From assembly GCA_013100805.1 (NCBI GenBank), contig CP040000.1, forward strand, positions 434,001 to 498,000: a DNA stretch of 64,000 nt. The letters are read 5' to 3'. The position numbers were made by a program, and so were the translations under genes. Shown here in pieces: positions 8,458-16,815 of this stretch. How positions within the stretch are numbered: the first letter of the stretch is position 1; the number at the start of each line of letters is the position of its first letter. This DNA comes from Candidatus Saccharibacteria bacterium oral taxon 488 (GTDB lineage: Bacteria > Patescibacteriota > Saccharimonadia > Saccharimonadales > Saccharimonadaceae). The notes under the pieces are model-generated. The model was given only the letters and a program-made list of their open reading frames with translations, was not told where the DNA came from and made no database searches.

Positions 8458-9047
8458 TACTTAGCCTCCTTTTTAGCAGCTTTTTTGACTGGCTGAGCAT
8501 TGAGCCACTGTTCGCGTGGAACCAGTGATTTCAATGCTTCAATGGTTGCGTAGGCGATGTTCACCTTGTTGGTTGAGCCAAGCGACTTAGTCAATAGGTT
8601 ACGGACACCAGTTACGCCGATGATCTGTCGCACTACACCACCAGCGATAATACCGGTACCAGGAGCAGCTGGCTTGATCAGCACGCGGGCGCCTGAGAAC
8701 TTGACTTCGCTGTCGTGTGGAATGGTCTCGCTGTTCAGCGGCAAAGTGATCAAATGCTTCTTGGCAACTGAGGTTGCTTTGGCGACCGCAGCTTGCACGT
8801 CGGCACCTTTGGCTACACCGACACCAACCTTGTCCTTGCGGTTGCCGACAACCACCAACGCCTTAAAGCGGAAGCGGCGGCCACCCTTTACCACGCGGCT
8901 CACGCGGTCAATGTTGATTACCAATTCCTCAAACTCTTTTGGTGCGTCATCGCGCACATTTCGCCGGTCATCGCGGCGACCACCACGCGGACTGCGAGGC
9001 CGGCGGCCTTCTGCGCGTGGGGTAGTATTTGCAGCTTGTTCTGCCAT
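8457..9047 (-). CDS. rpsE: 30S ribosomal protein S5 (uS5)
   Basis: 196 aa from the ATG at 9047; an upstream in-frame start would overlap rplR and is not used. The N-terminus is an arginine-rich low-complexity stretch (about 1-50). The S5 double-stranded RNA-binding domain follows (VVKGGRRFRFKALVVVGNRK and GVAKGADVQAAVAKA), then the C-terminal domain GTGIIAGGVVRQIIGVTGV. It is involved in decoding accuracy. The stop overlaps the rplO start. Confidence 0.97.
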   Translation of the reverse strand: MAEQAANTTPRAEGRRPRSPRGGRRDDRRNVRDDAPKEFEELVINIDRVSRVVKGGRRFRFKALVVVGNRKDKVGVGVAKGADVQAAVAKATSVAKKHLITLPLNSETIPHDSEVKFSGARVLIKPAAPGTGIIAGGVVRQIIGVTGVRNLLTKSLGSTNKVNIAYATIEALKSLVPREQWLNAQPVKKAAKKEAK

Positions 9048-9048
9048 A

Positions 9049-9399
9049 CTAGAACTCCAATCCTTCTTGGCGCGCAGCATCAGCCAATGCCTTCAAGCGA
9101 CCAGCGTACTGGCGGCCGTTGCGGTCAAAGACCACTGCGCTAATTTTACTTTTCTTTGCTTTCTTAGCAATTTCCGTACCGATGGCAGCACATTTTTCGC
9201 TCATCGTACCTTTTGCTTTGGTGCCGACAGTGGTTGCGGCAGCCAATGTCTTGCCAGCGATGTCGTCGATCAGCTGAGCACTGACGTGCATGTTGCTGAT
9301 GGTGACCGTCAGGCGTGGGCGCTCTGCAGTGCCTGAAACTTTCGCGCGAACGCGGTTTTTGCGAAGAGCTTGGTTGAGTAATTTCTTGTTTTCAGCCAT
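9049..9399 (-). CDS. rplR: 50S ribosomal protein L18 (uL18)
   Basis: 116 aa. RKNRVRAKVSGTAERPRLTV and the C-terminal VFDRNGRQYAGRLKALADAAR are diagnostic. It binds 5S rRNA together with L5. Two bases separate it from rplF. Confidence 0.97.
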   Translation of the reverse strand: MAENKKLLNQALRKNRVRAKVSGTAERPRLTVTISNMHVSAQLIDDIAGKTLAAATTVGTKAKGTMSEKCAAIGTEIAKKAKKSKISAVVFDRNGRQYAGRLKALADAARQEGLEF

Positions 9400-9401
9400 G
9401 A

Positions 9402-9941
9402 TTACTTACCTGTCTTTCCTGCTTTGCGCAAAATTTGCTCGTCAGCGTACTTGATACCCTTGCCCTTGTATGGTTCAGGCTTCTTCAGCGCGCGGATTTC
9501 CGCAGCGACTTGGCCGACTTGCTGTTTATTGATACCGCTGACGATGATGGTCATCTTTTCGTTGGTAACGGTGATGCCCTCTGGGGCTTTGTATTTGACT
9601 GGGTGTGAAAACCCGAGCGCCATTTCCAGCTCATTGTTACTGGAGCTCACGCGGAAACCGACACCATTGACCTCGAGACGCTTCTCGTAGCCCTTGGTCA
9701 CGCCGATTACCATGTTGTTGATCAGCGCGCGCATCAGACCGTGCTGGGCGCGAGCAGTTTTAGACTCATCCTTCGGATGAACCGTGACTTGTCCGTCTTC
9801 GACTTTCACCTCAACTGCTGGCGTGATGAATTGTGTCAATTCACCTTTCGGGCCCTTTACGACCACATCACCAGAGTCAACCGTGATTGTCACACCGGCC
9901 GGAATAACCACCGGCAGTTTTCCGATTCGACTCAGACTCAT
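9402..9941 (-). CDS. rplF: 50S ribosomal protein L6 (uL6)
   Basis: 179 aa. MSLSRIGKLPVVIPAGV opens the first of two similar domains; the second ends in PEPYKGKGIKYADEQILRKAGK, the conserved L6 C-terminus. It sits near the sarcin-ricin loop and factor-binding site. Because 4 kb of unrelated genes separate it from rpsH, it starts a separate transcription unit with its own promoter. Confidence 0.97.
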   Translation of the reverse strand: MSLSRIGKLPVVIPAGVTITVDSGDVVVKGPKGELTQFITPAVEVKVEDGQVTVHPKDESKTARAQHGLMRALINNMVIGVTKGYEKRLEVNGVGFRVSSSNNELEMALGFSHPVKYKAPEGITVTNEKMTIIVSGINKQQVGQVAAEIRALKKPEPYKGKGIKYADEQILRKAGKTGK

Positions 9942-9977
9942 TACTCACCTTTCGTGTGATTTGATATTAACCCTGGT

Positions 9978-10007
9978 ATTTTAGCATAGATTAGGGGTGA
10001 AATGCAA
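9978..10007 (-). promoter_or_regulatory. Promoter of the rplF-rplR-rpsE-rplO unit
   Basis: TTGCAT, 18 bases, TAAAAT with an extended TGC before the -10, on the minus strand about 35 bases upstream of rplF. A GAAAGGTGAG ribosome binding site follows. Confidence 0.6.
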
Positions 10008-10044
10008 GGCGGGCTCTCACCGACCATGTACTACATAAATCGCG

Positions 10045-10551
10045 TTAATATATATTGTAATGTTCTTTTGCGATGTTCAGCAGGAGTTCATATGCCCAAC
10101 CAACTATCTTTTTCTCGCTTAGTTCCGATAATCTCTTATCGCCATGGAATAGGTTACAGCGTATAGTATATATAACATCCGCAAGATTTTCTAAATCTAA
10201 ATCTTCTTCATTCCTAAGACACTTTTCCTTTTCATTTTCCTTTCCTTTTTTCATATTTTTAACACTTAATCTCCCTTCGGGCTTTGTACTCTTGAAATCC
10301 TTGATTATGCACTCTCTGTTCGTACTCACATATTCTCCCGCTATGCTTTTGAAATATTCTTTGAATCTATCTGGCTCTAGATACTCTTCCGAATACATAT
10401 TGTAATTACGATTATATGCAATCCAAAGTATCATGAAACGAATGATCGATCTGTCATCATCATTGAATGTATAATTAATAGCATTCTCTAAGCTATCTAT
10501 ATATTCTATGTTTTCCTTTATATTCTTTGCACTTTCTTTTTCTATAGTCAT
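10045..10551 (-). CDS. HEPN-like protein, 168 aa, AT-rich
   Basis: A mostly helical protein whose C-terminal part has VIYTIRCNLFHGDKR (residues 127-141). The R-x4-H arrangement (Arg131, His136) matches the active-site motif of HEPN-type ribonucleases and apea-like HEPN domains. A highly charged linker (KKGKENEKEK) precedes it. Base composition is clearly more AT-rich than the flanking ribosomal genes, which suggests recent acquisition. A Shine-Dalgarno AAGGA lies ten bases upstream. No antitoxin-like partner is adjacent. Function inferred from the motif only. Confidence 0.5.
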   Translation of the reverse strand: MTIEKESAKNIKENIEYIDSLENAINYTFNDDDRSIIRFMILWIAYNRNYNMYSEEYLEPDRFKEYFKSIAGEYVSTNRECIIKDFKSTKPEGRLSVKNMKKGKENEKEKCLRNEEDLDLENLADVIYTIRCNLFHGDKRLSELSEKKIVGWAYELLLNIAKEHYNIY

Positions 10552-10694
10552 ATCATTTCATTCCTTATGTCCATAATATAGTGTTTATTAAAGCGTCATA
10601 CCGCTCCGTATTCATTATTGTAACAGAATAGCAAGCAACTGGTCGGTCGGTCACTAAACATCAGCCCTTCATTGCCCAATACTCAAAGCTTTTC

Positions 10695-10700
10695 TATAAT
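10695..10700 (+). promoter_or_regulatory. -10 box (TATAAT) before the gene at 10710
   Basis: Consensus TATAAT nine bases before the ATG, no Shine-Dalgarno sequence between. Confidence 0.5.
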
Positions 10701-10709
10701 AAACACACG

Positions 10710-11282
10710 ATGGCAATGCGCACCACACCTCACCTTATTCTCATCCCTGGTCTGGGTGATCGAAAGTGGCTATATAAGCTTGTTTGTCCCGTGTGGCGGG
10801 CGCGTGGTTTTCGTGTACATGTTTTTACGTTCGGCTGGGAGGACGCAGCGAGTAATTATCACGATAAGCAAAATCGCCTGAACAATTATATACGTGATCT
10901 AAATGGGGACGTATATATCATCGGTGCAAGTGCAGGTGGTGTGGCGGCACTGAATGCTTTGGTGGTGGTAGATGACGGTAAAGTCAAAGGCGTTGCGACA
11001 ATTGCTACGCCGTATGTTTATCGACAGCGCCTAAAAAACGAGACACTTGCCCGGGCAATCGACGAATTATCCAATAACCTGCCCGCTATTCAAGCAAAGC
11101 TCGCGCGTGTCACTTCATTCTACAGCATTTACGACCAAGTTGTGTCGCCAAACGACAGTCAGCCAAATGATAGTGAATTCGCAGACGTTAATTATCAGCA
11201 ACTACCAACTTTCGGACATGGGCTAACGATTGCGGCGGGGTTAACGGTGTTTGGCGAGCAGCTGGAGCAATCTCTAAAGTAA
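10710..11282 (+). CDS. Small alpha/beta hydrolase-like protein, 190 aa
   Basis: LILIPGLGDRKWLYK resembles an oxyanion-hole strand-turn, GASAGGVAAL (about residue 73) is a serine nucleophile elbow, and a C-terminal TFGHGL supplies a possible catalytic His. The length is short for the family, as in minimal lipase or esterase-like hydrolases. It has its own -10 box and is probably leaderless. Substrate unknown. Confidence 0.65.
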   Translation: MAMRTTPHLILIPGLGDRKWLYKLVCPVWRARGFRVHVFTFGWEDAASNYHDKQNRLNNYIRDLNGDVYIIGASAGGVAALNALVVVDDGKVKGVATIATPYVYRQRLKNETLARAIDELSNNLPAIQAKLARVTSFYSIYDQVVSPNDSQPNDSEFADVNYQQLPTFGHGLTIAAGLTVFGEQLEQSLK

Positions 11283-11300
11283 TGACGATAAGCACTTTTA

Positions 11301-11330
11301 TTGACGAATAATCAGGCTGGTCCTTATAAT
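11301..11330 (+). promoter_or_regulatory. Promoter of the gene at 11379
   Basis: TTGACG, 18-base spacer, TATAAT. Transcription would start near 11337, close to an alternative in-frame GTG at 11340. Confidence 0.65.
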
Positions 11331-11378
11331 TACTGCTAGGTGCGGTGTCTTGTAGTAGACTGCTCACATCAAATTATC

Positions 11379-11915
11379 ATGTTCAAGTTTCATCTTTCAC
11401 GTGTACTCGCCATAACGTTTAGCCTGACGACGTTTGTTATTATAGTGCTGTTCTATGTCTATCAAAGTAACCCCTTCCCAACTATCACCATCGCTTTCAT
11501 CGTCGTTATCGGCAATTTCTTTTGCCTTGTCGTAAGTCTATTTTTCTACATCTGGCAGCGCGCTCACAAAGACACGCCGCAGAAGGATCGCTTGGAGGCG
11601 CTCGAGACATATGCGCGACTAGATAATGACGGCCTGCTGATTAGTAGCGCGGTAACTATTATTAAGATCGAGGCGGACAGTTTTTGGCGGCTCAAGGAAT
11701 ATGGCGAGACGATCACTATACCTATCAACGCCATGAATCCGCTGCGCCTGCCACCGGTGGGCACGCGGGCAACATTCGCACCGATTGGCAATAAAGACAA
11801 TCGAGTCATCGGCGTGATTACCGAGATAACGAACGGGAGGATGACGGTCGCACCGGCACCAACAATCAAGCCCAGTAAACCAAAACTCACCGCCAAAACC
11901 ACGACGTCCAGCTGA
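11379..11915 (+). CDS. Membrane protein with a small C-terminal beta-rich domain, 178 aa
   Basis: Two transmembrane segments (about residues 8-28 and 35-58) precede a soluble domain with RLDNDGLLISSAVTI and FAPIGNKDNRVIGVITEI, which looks like a small beta-barrel. The layout recalls NfeD-type proteins but the similarity is weak. The start at 11379 gives a good topology; a GTG at 11340, three bases after the predicted transcription start, would be leaderless and adds 13 residues. The 3' end overlaps the convergent next gene by 29 bases. Function unknown. Confidence 0.6.
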   Translation: MFKFHLSRVLAITFSLTTFVIIVLFYVYQSNPFPTITIAFIVVIGNFFCLVVSLFFYIWQRAHKDTPQKDRLEALETYARLDNDGLLISSAVTIIKIEADSFWRLKEYGETITIPINAMNPLRLPPVGTRATFAPIGNKDNRVIGVITEITNGRMTVAPAPTIKPSKPKLTAKTTTSS

Positions 11916-12435
11916 GCGGTATCAGCATGAGCAAGGACGCTATCGCTAGCGTGATGTACGCCCCCAGTGCCGGCCGCGTCAGCTGTGGCGTATCATAATG
12001 ATACACCCGCCGCAGCTCATAATAATCCCACAAACGCCATGCACAAATCGTTAATAAAACGGCAGAAATGAGCGACAGCATCCCACTAAGCTCAAAATGA
12101 TATGTTTGATTACTAAAGTTAACAACAAACATGAACTCCGCCGCCGCCAAACATGACCACCACCGCTTATCTCGTTTCAGCCCCATTACCGCTACACAAA
12201 ATCCCAACGGAATGATCAATCGCACCACCGGCGTGTAGTCAAAAAACAGCTGCGTGTAATATTCAATCGGATATTTATTATTGCCTGCAGCCGCCATCAA
12301 CGCACCTACGCCATAAAATAATGTTAATAACACGACGCCAAACACAAACAGCCGCAACATATCGTTATAGAACACATCTCGCAGTGTGATGACGTCGGCT
12401 TTAGAGGTAGCAGGAAGCTTCAGAAACGGAATCAT
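11887..12435 (-). CDS. Multi-pass membrane protein, 182 aa
   Basis: Four or five hydrophobic helices are visible (for example LFVFGVVLLTLFYGVGALMAA, LISAVLLTICAW, and AYITLAIASLLMLIPL). No enzymatic motif is recognised. It is convergent with, and overlaps, the gene at 11379. A perfect hairpin (CTTATGA/TCATAAG, 12466-12483) lies in its upstream region. Confidence 0.6.
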   Translation of the reverse strand: MIPFLKLPATSKADVITLRDVFYNDMLRLFVFGVVLLTLFYGVGALMAAAGNNKYPIEYYTQLFFDYTPVVRLIIPLGFCVAVMGLKRDKRWWSCLAAAEFMFVVNFSNQTYHFELSGMLSLISAVLLTICAWRLWDYYELRRVYHYDTPQLTRPALGAYITLAIASLLMLIPLSWTSWFWR

Positions 12436-12541
12436 TTTTGCCTACCGTTGATCCATGAACACGTCCTTATGATTTTTCATAAGAATATCGTAGTTTGCGA
12501 GGCGGGTACATGTCAAGACAACGGGGCGTTTAGCCGAGAGA

Positions 12542-13159
12542 CTACTTCTCTTTTACCTCGCACCAGCCGTTGTTACCGTTAGGATAGCAGGTGATATCAA
12601 GATCCTTGCCGGTAAATTTTGTAAAGCCAGAATAGCTTACTGTACCCCAATCCTTCTTCGTTCCACCACAACCAACGGAAACTTTTATTTTTTCACCGAT
12701 CACGCCCACCATGTCTTTAGTGTCAACGACCGACTGGTCGCTAGTTGGATTAGTCTCCACCCAGTCCGATTTTATTTTTCCTGTTCTCTCTGCCCACGCA
12801 CCGACAAACTTCTCGCCGTTGGCACAGGTGATTTTCCCGCCGATAGTGACGATGTCTCCTTCTTTCGGCGTAGATTGCTGTCTGGATGTCTCCGTCGGAC
12901 GCGAGGTTGGTTCTGACGGGGACGGCGTCACGGTTTCAGTGACGCGTACGGTTTGCGTCGCCCGTGGCGTCTCGGTCGTTTGCGGATGCCTGTTCGTCGT
13001 GGTCACGGTAACAGTCGCTGGGGCTGGCTTGGCGTCCAATCCCGACAGGCCGCAGCCAGAGGCAAACAGTGCCACTACGCCCATAAAGCTAGCTAGCGGT
13101 CGGCGCAAAACGTTACCAATTTTTCCGCTGATAGTGGATTCTGGGGATTTACGAATCAT
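12542..13159 (-). CDS. Predicted secreted lipoprotein, 205 aa
   Basis: A positively charged N-terminus, hydrophobic core (residues 21-34) and a lipobox-like FASGC with Cys36 suggest export and lipid anchoring. Residues 43-100 are rich in Thr, Pro and Ser (TVTVTTTNRHPQTTETPRAT), a cell-wall-spanning linker. The C-terminal domain has four cysteines (around CANGEKF, VGCGG, ITCYPNG, GWCEV), which may form disulfides. A GAAAGGAAT ribosome binding site precedes the ATG. The role is probably at the cell surface; no family is recognised. Confidence 0.65.
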   Translation of the reverse strand: MIRKSPESTISGKIGNVLRRPLASFMGVVALFASGCGLSGLDAKPAPATVTVTTTNRHPQTTETPRATQTVRVTETVTPSPSEPTSRPTETSRQQSTPKEGDIVTIGGKITCANGEKFVGAWAERTGKIKSDWVETNPTSDQSVVDTKDMVGVIGEKIKVSVGCGGTKKDWGTVSYSGFTKFTGKDLDITCYPNGNNGWCEVKEK

Positions 13160-13363
13160 GGTTATTCCTTTCTTGTGGTTGATTATGATGATGAACTCTT
13201 AGGAGTGTACTCCCCCTGTGTCGTATACCTTCTCTGTCATTATTTTGGCATTATATCATAAAAGTACTTTACTAGCAAGCAAAACACTCTCCTAGCATGG
13301 CCTGTTGCCACGAGACAATTATATCTATTCACATCAGAGGCACAAGAGCCCTCTATCATGTGC

Positions 13364-13369
13364 TATAGT
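13364..13369 (+). promoter_or_regulatory. -10 box (TATAGT) before the gene at 13379
   Basis: TATAGT preceded by TGC (extended -10), nine bases before the ATG. Confidence 0.4.
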
Positions 13370-13378
13370 AATATCATC

Positions 13379-13837
13379 ATGGATAAGGATTCTGCTCAAA
13401 CACCACGAACACCTCAGGACACTACACCGCCCCGGGGTGAAATACCACAACCTCAATATAAAGCAACGAAACCACAAGGCGACACCGCAAAGCGACGATG
13501 GCTGGCTCGGTTTGTCGATCGTTTGACGTGGTGGCAGGCGACAGCAATTATCGCCAGTATCTTCGCATTACCACCAGTGGCTGTTGCTGGTGTGATTGAT
13601 AAGGGAGTGCCGCTTAATGGTTTTTTCGGTATTTATAATGGTTCATCATTTGATACTATTATTTTCATTCTGTGTTTGCTCGTCACACCACCGTTAAGCC
13701 CTCTGTGTGCACTGATGTTTGCTACATACTTTGCCACGAGGCGAAAAGACTTAGCCACCCTGAAGCGCATGATGCCAGTCGCGCTAATCGCCTGTATATT
13801 TTTAGTTGCCCTGCTGTCTACACTGCTGGGGTCTTAG
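13379..13837 (+). CDS. Membrane protein with disordered N-terminus, 152 aa
   Basis: Residues 1-45 are polar and Pro/Gln/Lys-rich, followed by two or three membrane helices (WWQATAIIASIFALPPVAVA, TIIFILCLLVTPPLSPL and PVALIACIFLVALLS). No function can be assigned. It is followed by a bidirectional terminator shared with rpsH. Confidence 0.55.
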   Translation: MDKDSAQTPRTPQDTTPPRGEIPQPQYKATKPQGDTAKRRWLARFVDRLTWWQATAIIASIFALPPVAVAGVIDKGVPLNGFFGIYNGSSFDTIIFILCLLVTPPLSPLCALMFATYFATRRKDLATLKRMMPVALIACIFLVALLSTLLGS

Positions 13838-13868
13838 CTTGTTGTGCCGATGTATTTGATAGACAACT

Positions 13869-13905
13869 AAAAGCGCCCGGAGATTATTTTCCCCGAGCGC
13901 TTTTT
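13869..13905. terminator. Bidirectional terminator between the gene at 13379 and rpsH
   Basis: AAAAGCGC...GCGCTTTT stem with one internal mismatch, extended by CGG/CCG, followed by T-runs on both strands (TTTTTATT on plus, TTTTAGTTG on minus). Confidence 0.8.
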
Positions 13906-13924
13906 ATTGCTGACAAAGCGTAAT

Positions 13925-14326
13925 TTAGTACACCTTCAGCAACAACTCACCACCAAGTTTAGCCTTGGCTGCTTCGGCGCCAGTCATGACACCCTTTGAG
14001 GTTGAGATGAGTACTAGACCGCGGCCGCTTTTCACCTTTGGAATCTCGCTAGCGCCGACGTAGACACGACGGCCTGGCTTTGATACGCGGGTGATCTCGT
14101 TGATGGTGCTGTTAGTACCTTCTTCGTTGATGGTCAAGACCAGCACACCGCGAGGCTTGGCGTCCTCTAGTTTAACATCTGCAAGGTAGCCGTTTTTGAC
14201 TAATTGTTCAGCGATGACTTTTTTCATCTTGCTGGACGGAACACGAACTTCCGTCTTGCCAACCAGTTTCGCATTGCGAATGCGCGTCAGAAGGTCGGCG
14301 ATTGGGTCTGTAGTTTGCATAGACAT
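13925..14326 (-). CDS. rpsH: 30S ribosomal protein S8 (uS8)
   Basis: 133 aa. DPIADLLTRIRNAKLVGK at the start and GLVLISTSKGVMTGAEA at the end are typical. The ATG at 14326 is chosen because AAGGAGA lies seven bases upstream. It is the last gene of the leftward S10/spc transcription unit and is followed by a terminator instead of rplF. Confidence 0.97.
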   Translation of the reverse strand: MSMQTTDPIADLLTRIRNAKLVGKTEVRVPSSKMKKVIAEQLVKNGYLADVKLEDAKPRGVLVLTINEEGTNSTINEITRVSKPGRRVYVGASEIPKVKSGRGLVLISTSKGVMTGAEAAKAKLGGELLLKVY

Positions 14327-14346
14327 TGTCGAATCTCCTTTCCTTC

Positions 14347-14616
14347 TTACCAACTACTCTTTGTTATACCTGGGATTTCACCTTTGGCTGCTTTTTCGCG
14401 GAAATTGATGCGGCTCAGACCGAACTGGCGCATGTAGCCGCGTGGACGGCCGGAAATGCTGTCGCGGTTCTTGTGCCGAGTTGGGCTCGAGTTACGAGGC
14501 AGTTTCTGCAGACCTATGAGGTCGCCAAGTTCTTTCAATTTAGCGCGTTTGGCTGCGAACTTAGCGATCAGCTTCAGGCGCTTTTTATCGCGAGCGATCA
14601 TTGATTTCTTAGCCAT
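14347..14616 (-). CDS. rpsN: 30S ribosomal protein S14 (uS14), zinc-independent form
   Basis: 89 aa. The C-terminal [21 protein letters not shown] is the S14 signature. There is no CxxC pair, so this is the longer, zinc-independent type. It follows rplE directly (shared base) and precedes rpsH. Confidence 0.97.
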   Translation of the reverse strand: MAKKSMIARDKKRLKLIAKFAAKRAKLKELGDLIGLQKLPRNSSPTRHKNRDSISGRPRGYMRQFGLSRINFREKAAKGEIPGITKSSW

Positions 14617-15200
14617 TACCTGACGCCTCCTTTCTTCTCAAACGGCATGCCAAACTTCTCCAGCAAGGCTTTCGAAGCTTCTTTATCGCCATTCTTGATG
14701 ACAAATGTTACCTGCAAGCCGTGCAAAATCTGTGTTTCCTCAAACGTCAGTTCTGGGAAGATTGACTGTTCGATGATACCCAGGTTGTAGTTACCGCCTT
14801 TGTCGAACTTCAGGCCAACGCCATGGAAGTCGCGGACGCGTGGGAGTGCCACGTTGATCAAGCGATCCATGAACTCGTACATCCTGCTGCCGCGCAGCGT
14901 GACACTGACGCCAATTGGCGCACCCATGCCTTTACGGATGCTAAAGCCAGCGATTGACTTCTTTGCCTGGCGGGCAACTGGTGCCTGACCAGTGATCTTT
15001 GCAACGGTGTTTTTGACGATTTCAAAGTGACGCTTGTCATCTTTCTTTTTGCCGGTGCCAACGCTCACGATGATCTTTTCCAAAGCTGGCACTTGGTGCA
15101 CGTTCTTTAGATCTAGTTCGGCTTGCAGTTCCTTCAGGTATTTCTCCTGGTACAAGGCTTTCAAGCGAGGAGCTGGCACGACGGTTTTCTTCTCTGCCAT
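14616..15200 (-). CDS. rplE: 50S ribosomal protein L5 (uL5)
   Basis: 194 aa. Recognised by [33 protein letters not shown] and [15 protein letters not shown]. It binds 5S rRNA and contacts P-site tRNA. Start and stop codons overlap with rplX and rpsN. Confidence 0.97.
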   Translation of the reverse strand: MAEKKTVVPAPRLKALYQEKYLKELQAELDLKNVHQVPALEKIIVSVGTGKKKDDKRHFEIVKNTVAKITGQAPVARQAKKSIAGFSIRKGMGAPIGVSVTLRGSRMYEFMDRLINVALPRVRDFHGVGLKFDKGGNYNLGIIEQSIFPELTFEETQILHGLQVTFVIKNGDKEASKALLEKFGMPFEKKGGVR

Positions 15201-15520
15201 TATTTAATCTCCTTATTTTTTGCTTGGCGAGCGACGCGAGTTTTGCCGCCGTCAGCGTTCTTTACTAAACCAACCCGGCTGGTTTTGCCTGACTTTTCGT
15301 CAACAACCAGCGCGACTTTGCTGATGTCCATCGGTACGTGGATATCTTTCTTGCCGCCTTTTGGATTGTACTGGCTTGGTTTGACGTGGCGGTGTCCGAC
15401 GCCAACACCTTCGACCAAAACAGTCTGATCTTTAGTGTTAACCTTCAGGACTTTACCAGTCGTACCTTTGTTCTTACCAGCAATGATTTTTACGGTGTCA
15501 TCTTTGTGAATACGAGCCAT
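15200..15520 (-). CDS. rplX: 50S ribosomal protein L24 (uL24)
   Basis: 106 aa. A KOW motif is visible at the N-terminus (DTVKIIAGKNKGTTGKVLKV), then VEGVGVGHRHVKPSQ. It initiates 50S assembly near the tunnel exit. Tightly packed between rplN and rplE. Confidence 0.97.
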   Translation of the reverse strand: MARIHKDDTVKIIAGKNKGTTGKVLKVNTKDQTVLVEGVGVGHRHVKPSQYNPKGGKKDIHVPMDISKVALVVDEKSGKTSRVGLVKNADGGKTRVARQAKNKEIK

Positions 15521-15888
15521 TAGAGTACCTCCGGAGCCAAGCTGATGATCTTCATGTAGCCCATGTCGCGTAGTTCGCGTGGCACTGGGCCGAAGACACG
15601 GGTGGCCTTTGGCTGTTTGTCATCGTTGATAATCACCACGGCGTTGTCATCAAAGCAAATGGTTGAGCCGTCCTTGCGGTGGATTTGGTCGCGAGTGCGA
15701 ACCACTACAGCCTTGACGACAGACTTCTTTTTGACGTTGCCGGTTGGGCTGGCATCCTTGACTGAACAGACGATCACGTCACCAACGCGAGCGTAGCGGC
15801 GGCGGGTGCCACCGAGAACGCGGATACACAATACTTCTTTGGCACCCGAGTTGTCAGCTACTTTGAGGCGAGATTCTTGTTGGATCAT
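15520..15888 (-). CDS. rplN: 50S ribosomal protein L14 (uL14)
   Basis: 122 aa. [20 protein letters not shown] is nearly invariant in bacteria, and [20 protein letters not shown] closes the protein. It forms intersubunit bridge contacts with 16S rRNA. The start overlaps the end of rpsQ by four bases. Confidence 0.98.
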   Translation of the reverse strand: MIQQESRLKVADNSGAKEVLCIRVLGGTRRRYARVGDVIVCSVKDASPTGNVKKKSVVKAVVVRTRDQIHRKDGSTICFDDNAVVIINDDKQPKATRVFGPVPRELRDMGYMKIISLAPEVL

Positions 15889-16196
15889 TTGTCGTCCTCC
15901 TTGGTCTCTTCCTCAGCTTCGCCAGAAACTTCAGCCTTTAGTTTGATAGAACCGCGAGACTTTTCAATCACCTTGACCAGGGTAAAGCTCTTGGTCTTGG
16001 AAATTGGGCGCGTCTCTTCGATCTGCACCTTGTCGCCTTCGCCTGCCTCATTGGTCTCATCATGAGCAGTGTACTTGCGAGTCACGGTGTACTGTTTGCC
16101 GTAGAGCGGATGCGTTTCGCGGCTGGTGACCGTCACAGTGATGGTCTTGTCGCGCTTGGCACTCGTTACGACGCCAATCAGTGTTCGTCGGGCCAT
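15885..16196 (-). CDS. rpsQ: 30S ribosomal protein S17 (uS17)
   Basis: 103 aa. [20 protein letters not shown] and [24 protein letters not shown] are the OB-fold strands of S17. A 20-residue acidic C-terminal tail ([13 protein letters not shown]) is longer than in E. coli. It is an early 30S assembly protein. Confidence 0.97.
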   Translation of the reverse strand: MARRTLIGVVTSAKRDKTITVTVTSRETHPLYGKQYTVTRKYTAHDETNEAGEGDKVQIEETRPISKTKSFTLVKVIEKSRGSIKLKAEVSGEAEEETKEDDK

Positions 16197-16402
16197 TACT
16201 TGCTCTCCTTTTCGTTAATTTGTGTCAGCAGGCGTGCGATGTCCTTGCGGAGTGAACGCAGCGCTTTTGGATTAACTAATTCGCCAGCAGCGTGAGAACG
16301 CTTTGCTTGAAGCAGGTCATTTCGCTTTTCGGCGAGTTCCTTCTTCAAATCATCAACGGTCTTTAAAACTGCTGCTTTTGCAGTTTTCTTTGCGTCAGCC
16401 AT
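16196..16402 (-). CDS. rpmC: 50S ribosomal protein L29 (uL29)
   Basis: 68 aa of helical hairpin (DDLKKELAEKRNDLLQAKRS and LRSLRKDIARLLTQINEKE). It sits at the tunnel exit beside L23. The position between rplP and rpsQ agrees with the assignment. Confidence 0.95.
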   Translation of the reverse strand: MADAKKTAKAAVLKTVDDLKKELAEKRNDLLQAKRSHAAGELVNPKALRSLRKDIARLLTQINEKESK

Positions 16403-16815
16403 TATGCGTCCTCCCGCTTGATGAACTTACATTTGACTGGTAGTTTGTGGCTAGCCAGGCGCATTGCCTCACGAGCGACTTCCTCTGAAACGCCCTGCAT
16501 TTCAAACATCACTGTGCCGGCCTTCACCTTAGCAACAAAGAACTCTGGATTACCTTTACCACCACCCATCTTCAAACCAAGTGGCTTGCGAGTAACTGGG
16601 GTGTGTGGGAAAATCCGAATCCAAATCTTACCACCACGCTTGATGTAGCGGGTCATTGCCTGACGAGCAGACTCGATTTGGCGGGAGTTGATGCGCTCGT
16701 TTGATTGTGATTGCAGTGCAAAGTCGCCGAACGCGATGTAATTACCACGGGTTGCTTGACCACGGTTTTTACCGATGCGCACTTTGCGGTGCTTGGTTTT
16801 CTTTGGTAACAGCAT
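16402..16815 (-). CDS. rplP: 50S ribosomal protein L16 (uL16)
   Basis: 137 aa. [20 protein letters not shown] and [20 protein letters not shown] are diagnostic. It contacts A-site tRNA and 23S rRNA near the peptidyl transferase centre. It abuts rpsC. Confidence 0.97.
   Translation of the reverse strand: MLLPKKTKHRKVRIGKNRGQATRGNYIAFGDFALQSQSNERINSRQIESARQAMTRYIKRGGKIWIRIFPHTPVTRKPLGLKMGGGKGNPEFFVAKVKAGTVMFEMQGVSEEVAREAMRLASHKLPVKCKFIKREDA

Noticed and set aside
8557..9336. Long plus-strand open frame (259 codons) opposite rpsE and rplR
   Set aside because: It is antisense to two well-supported ribosomal protein genes and its translation is Thr/Arg/Ser-rich without protein-like character.
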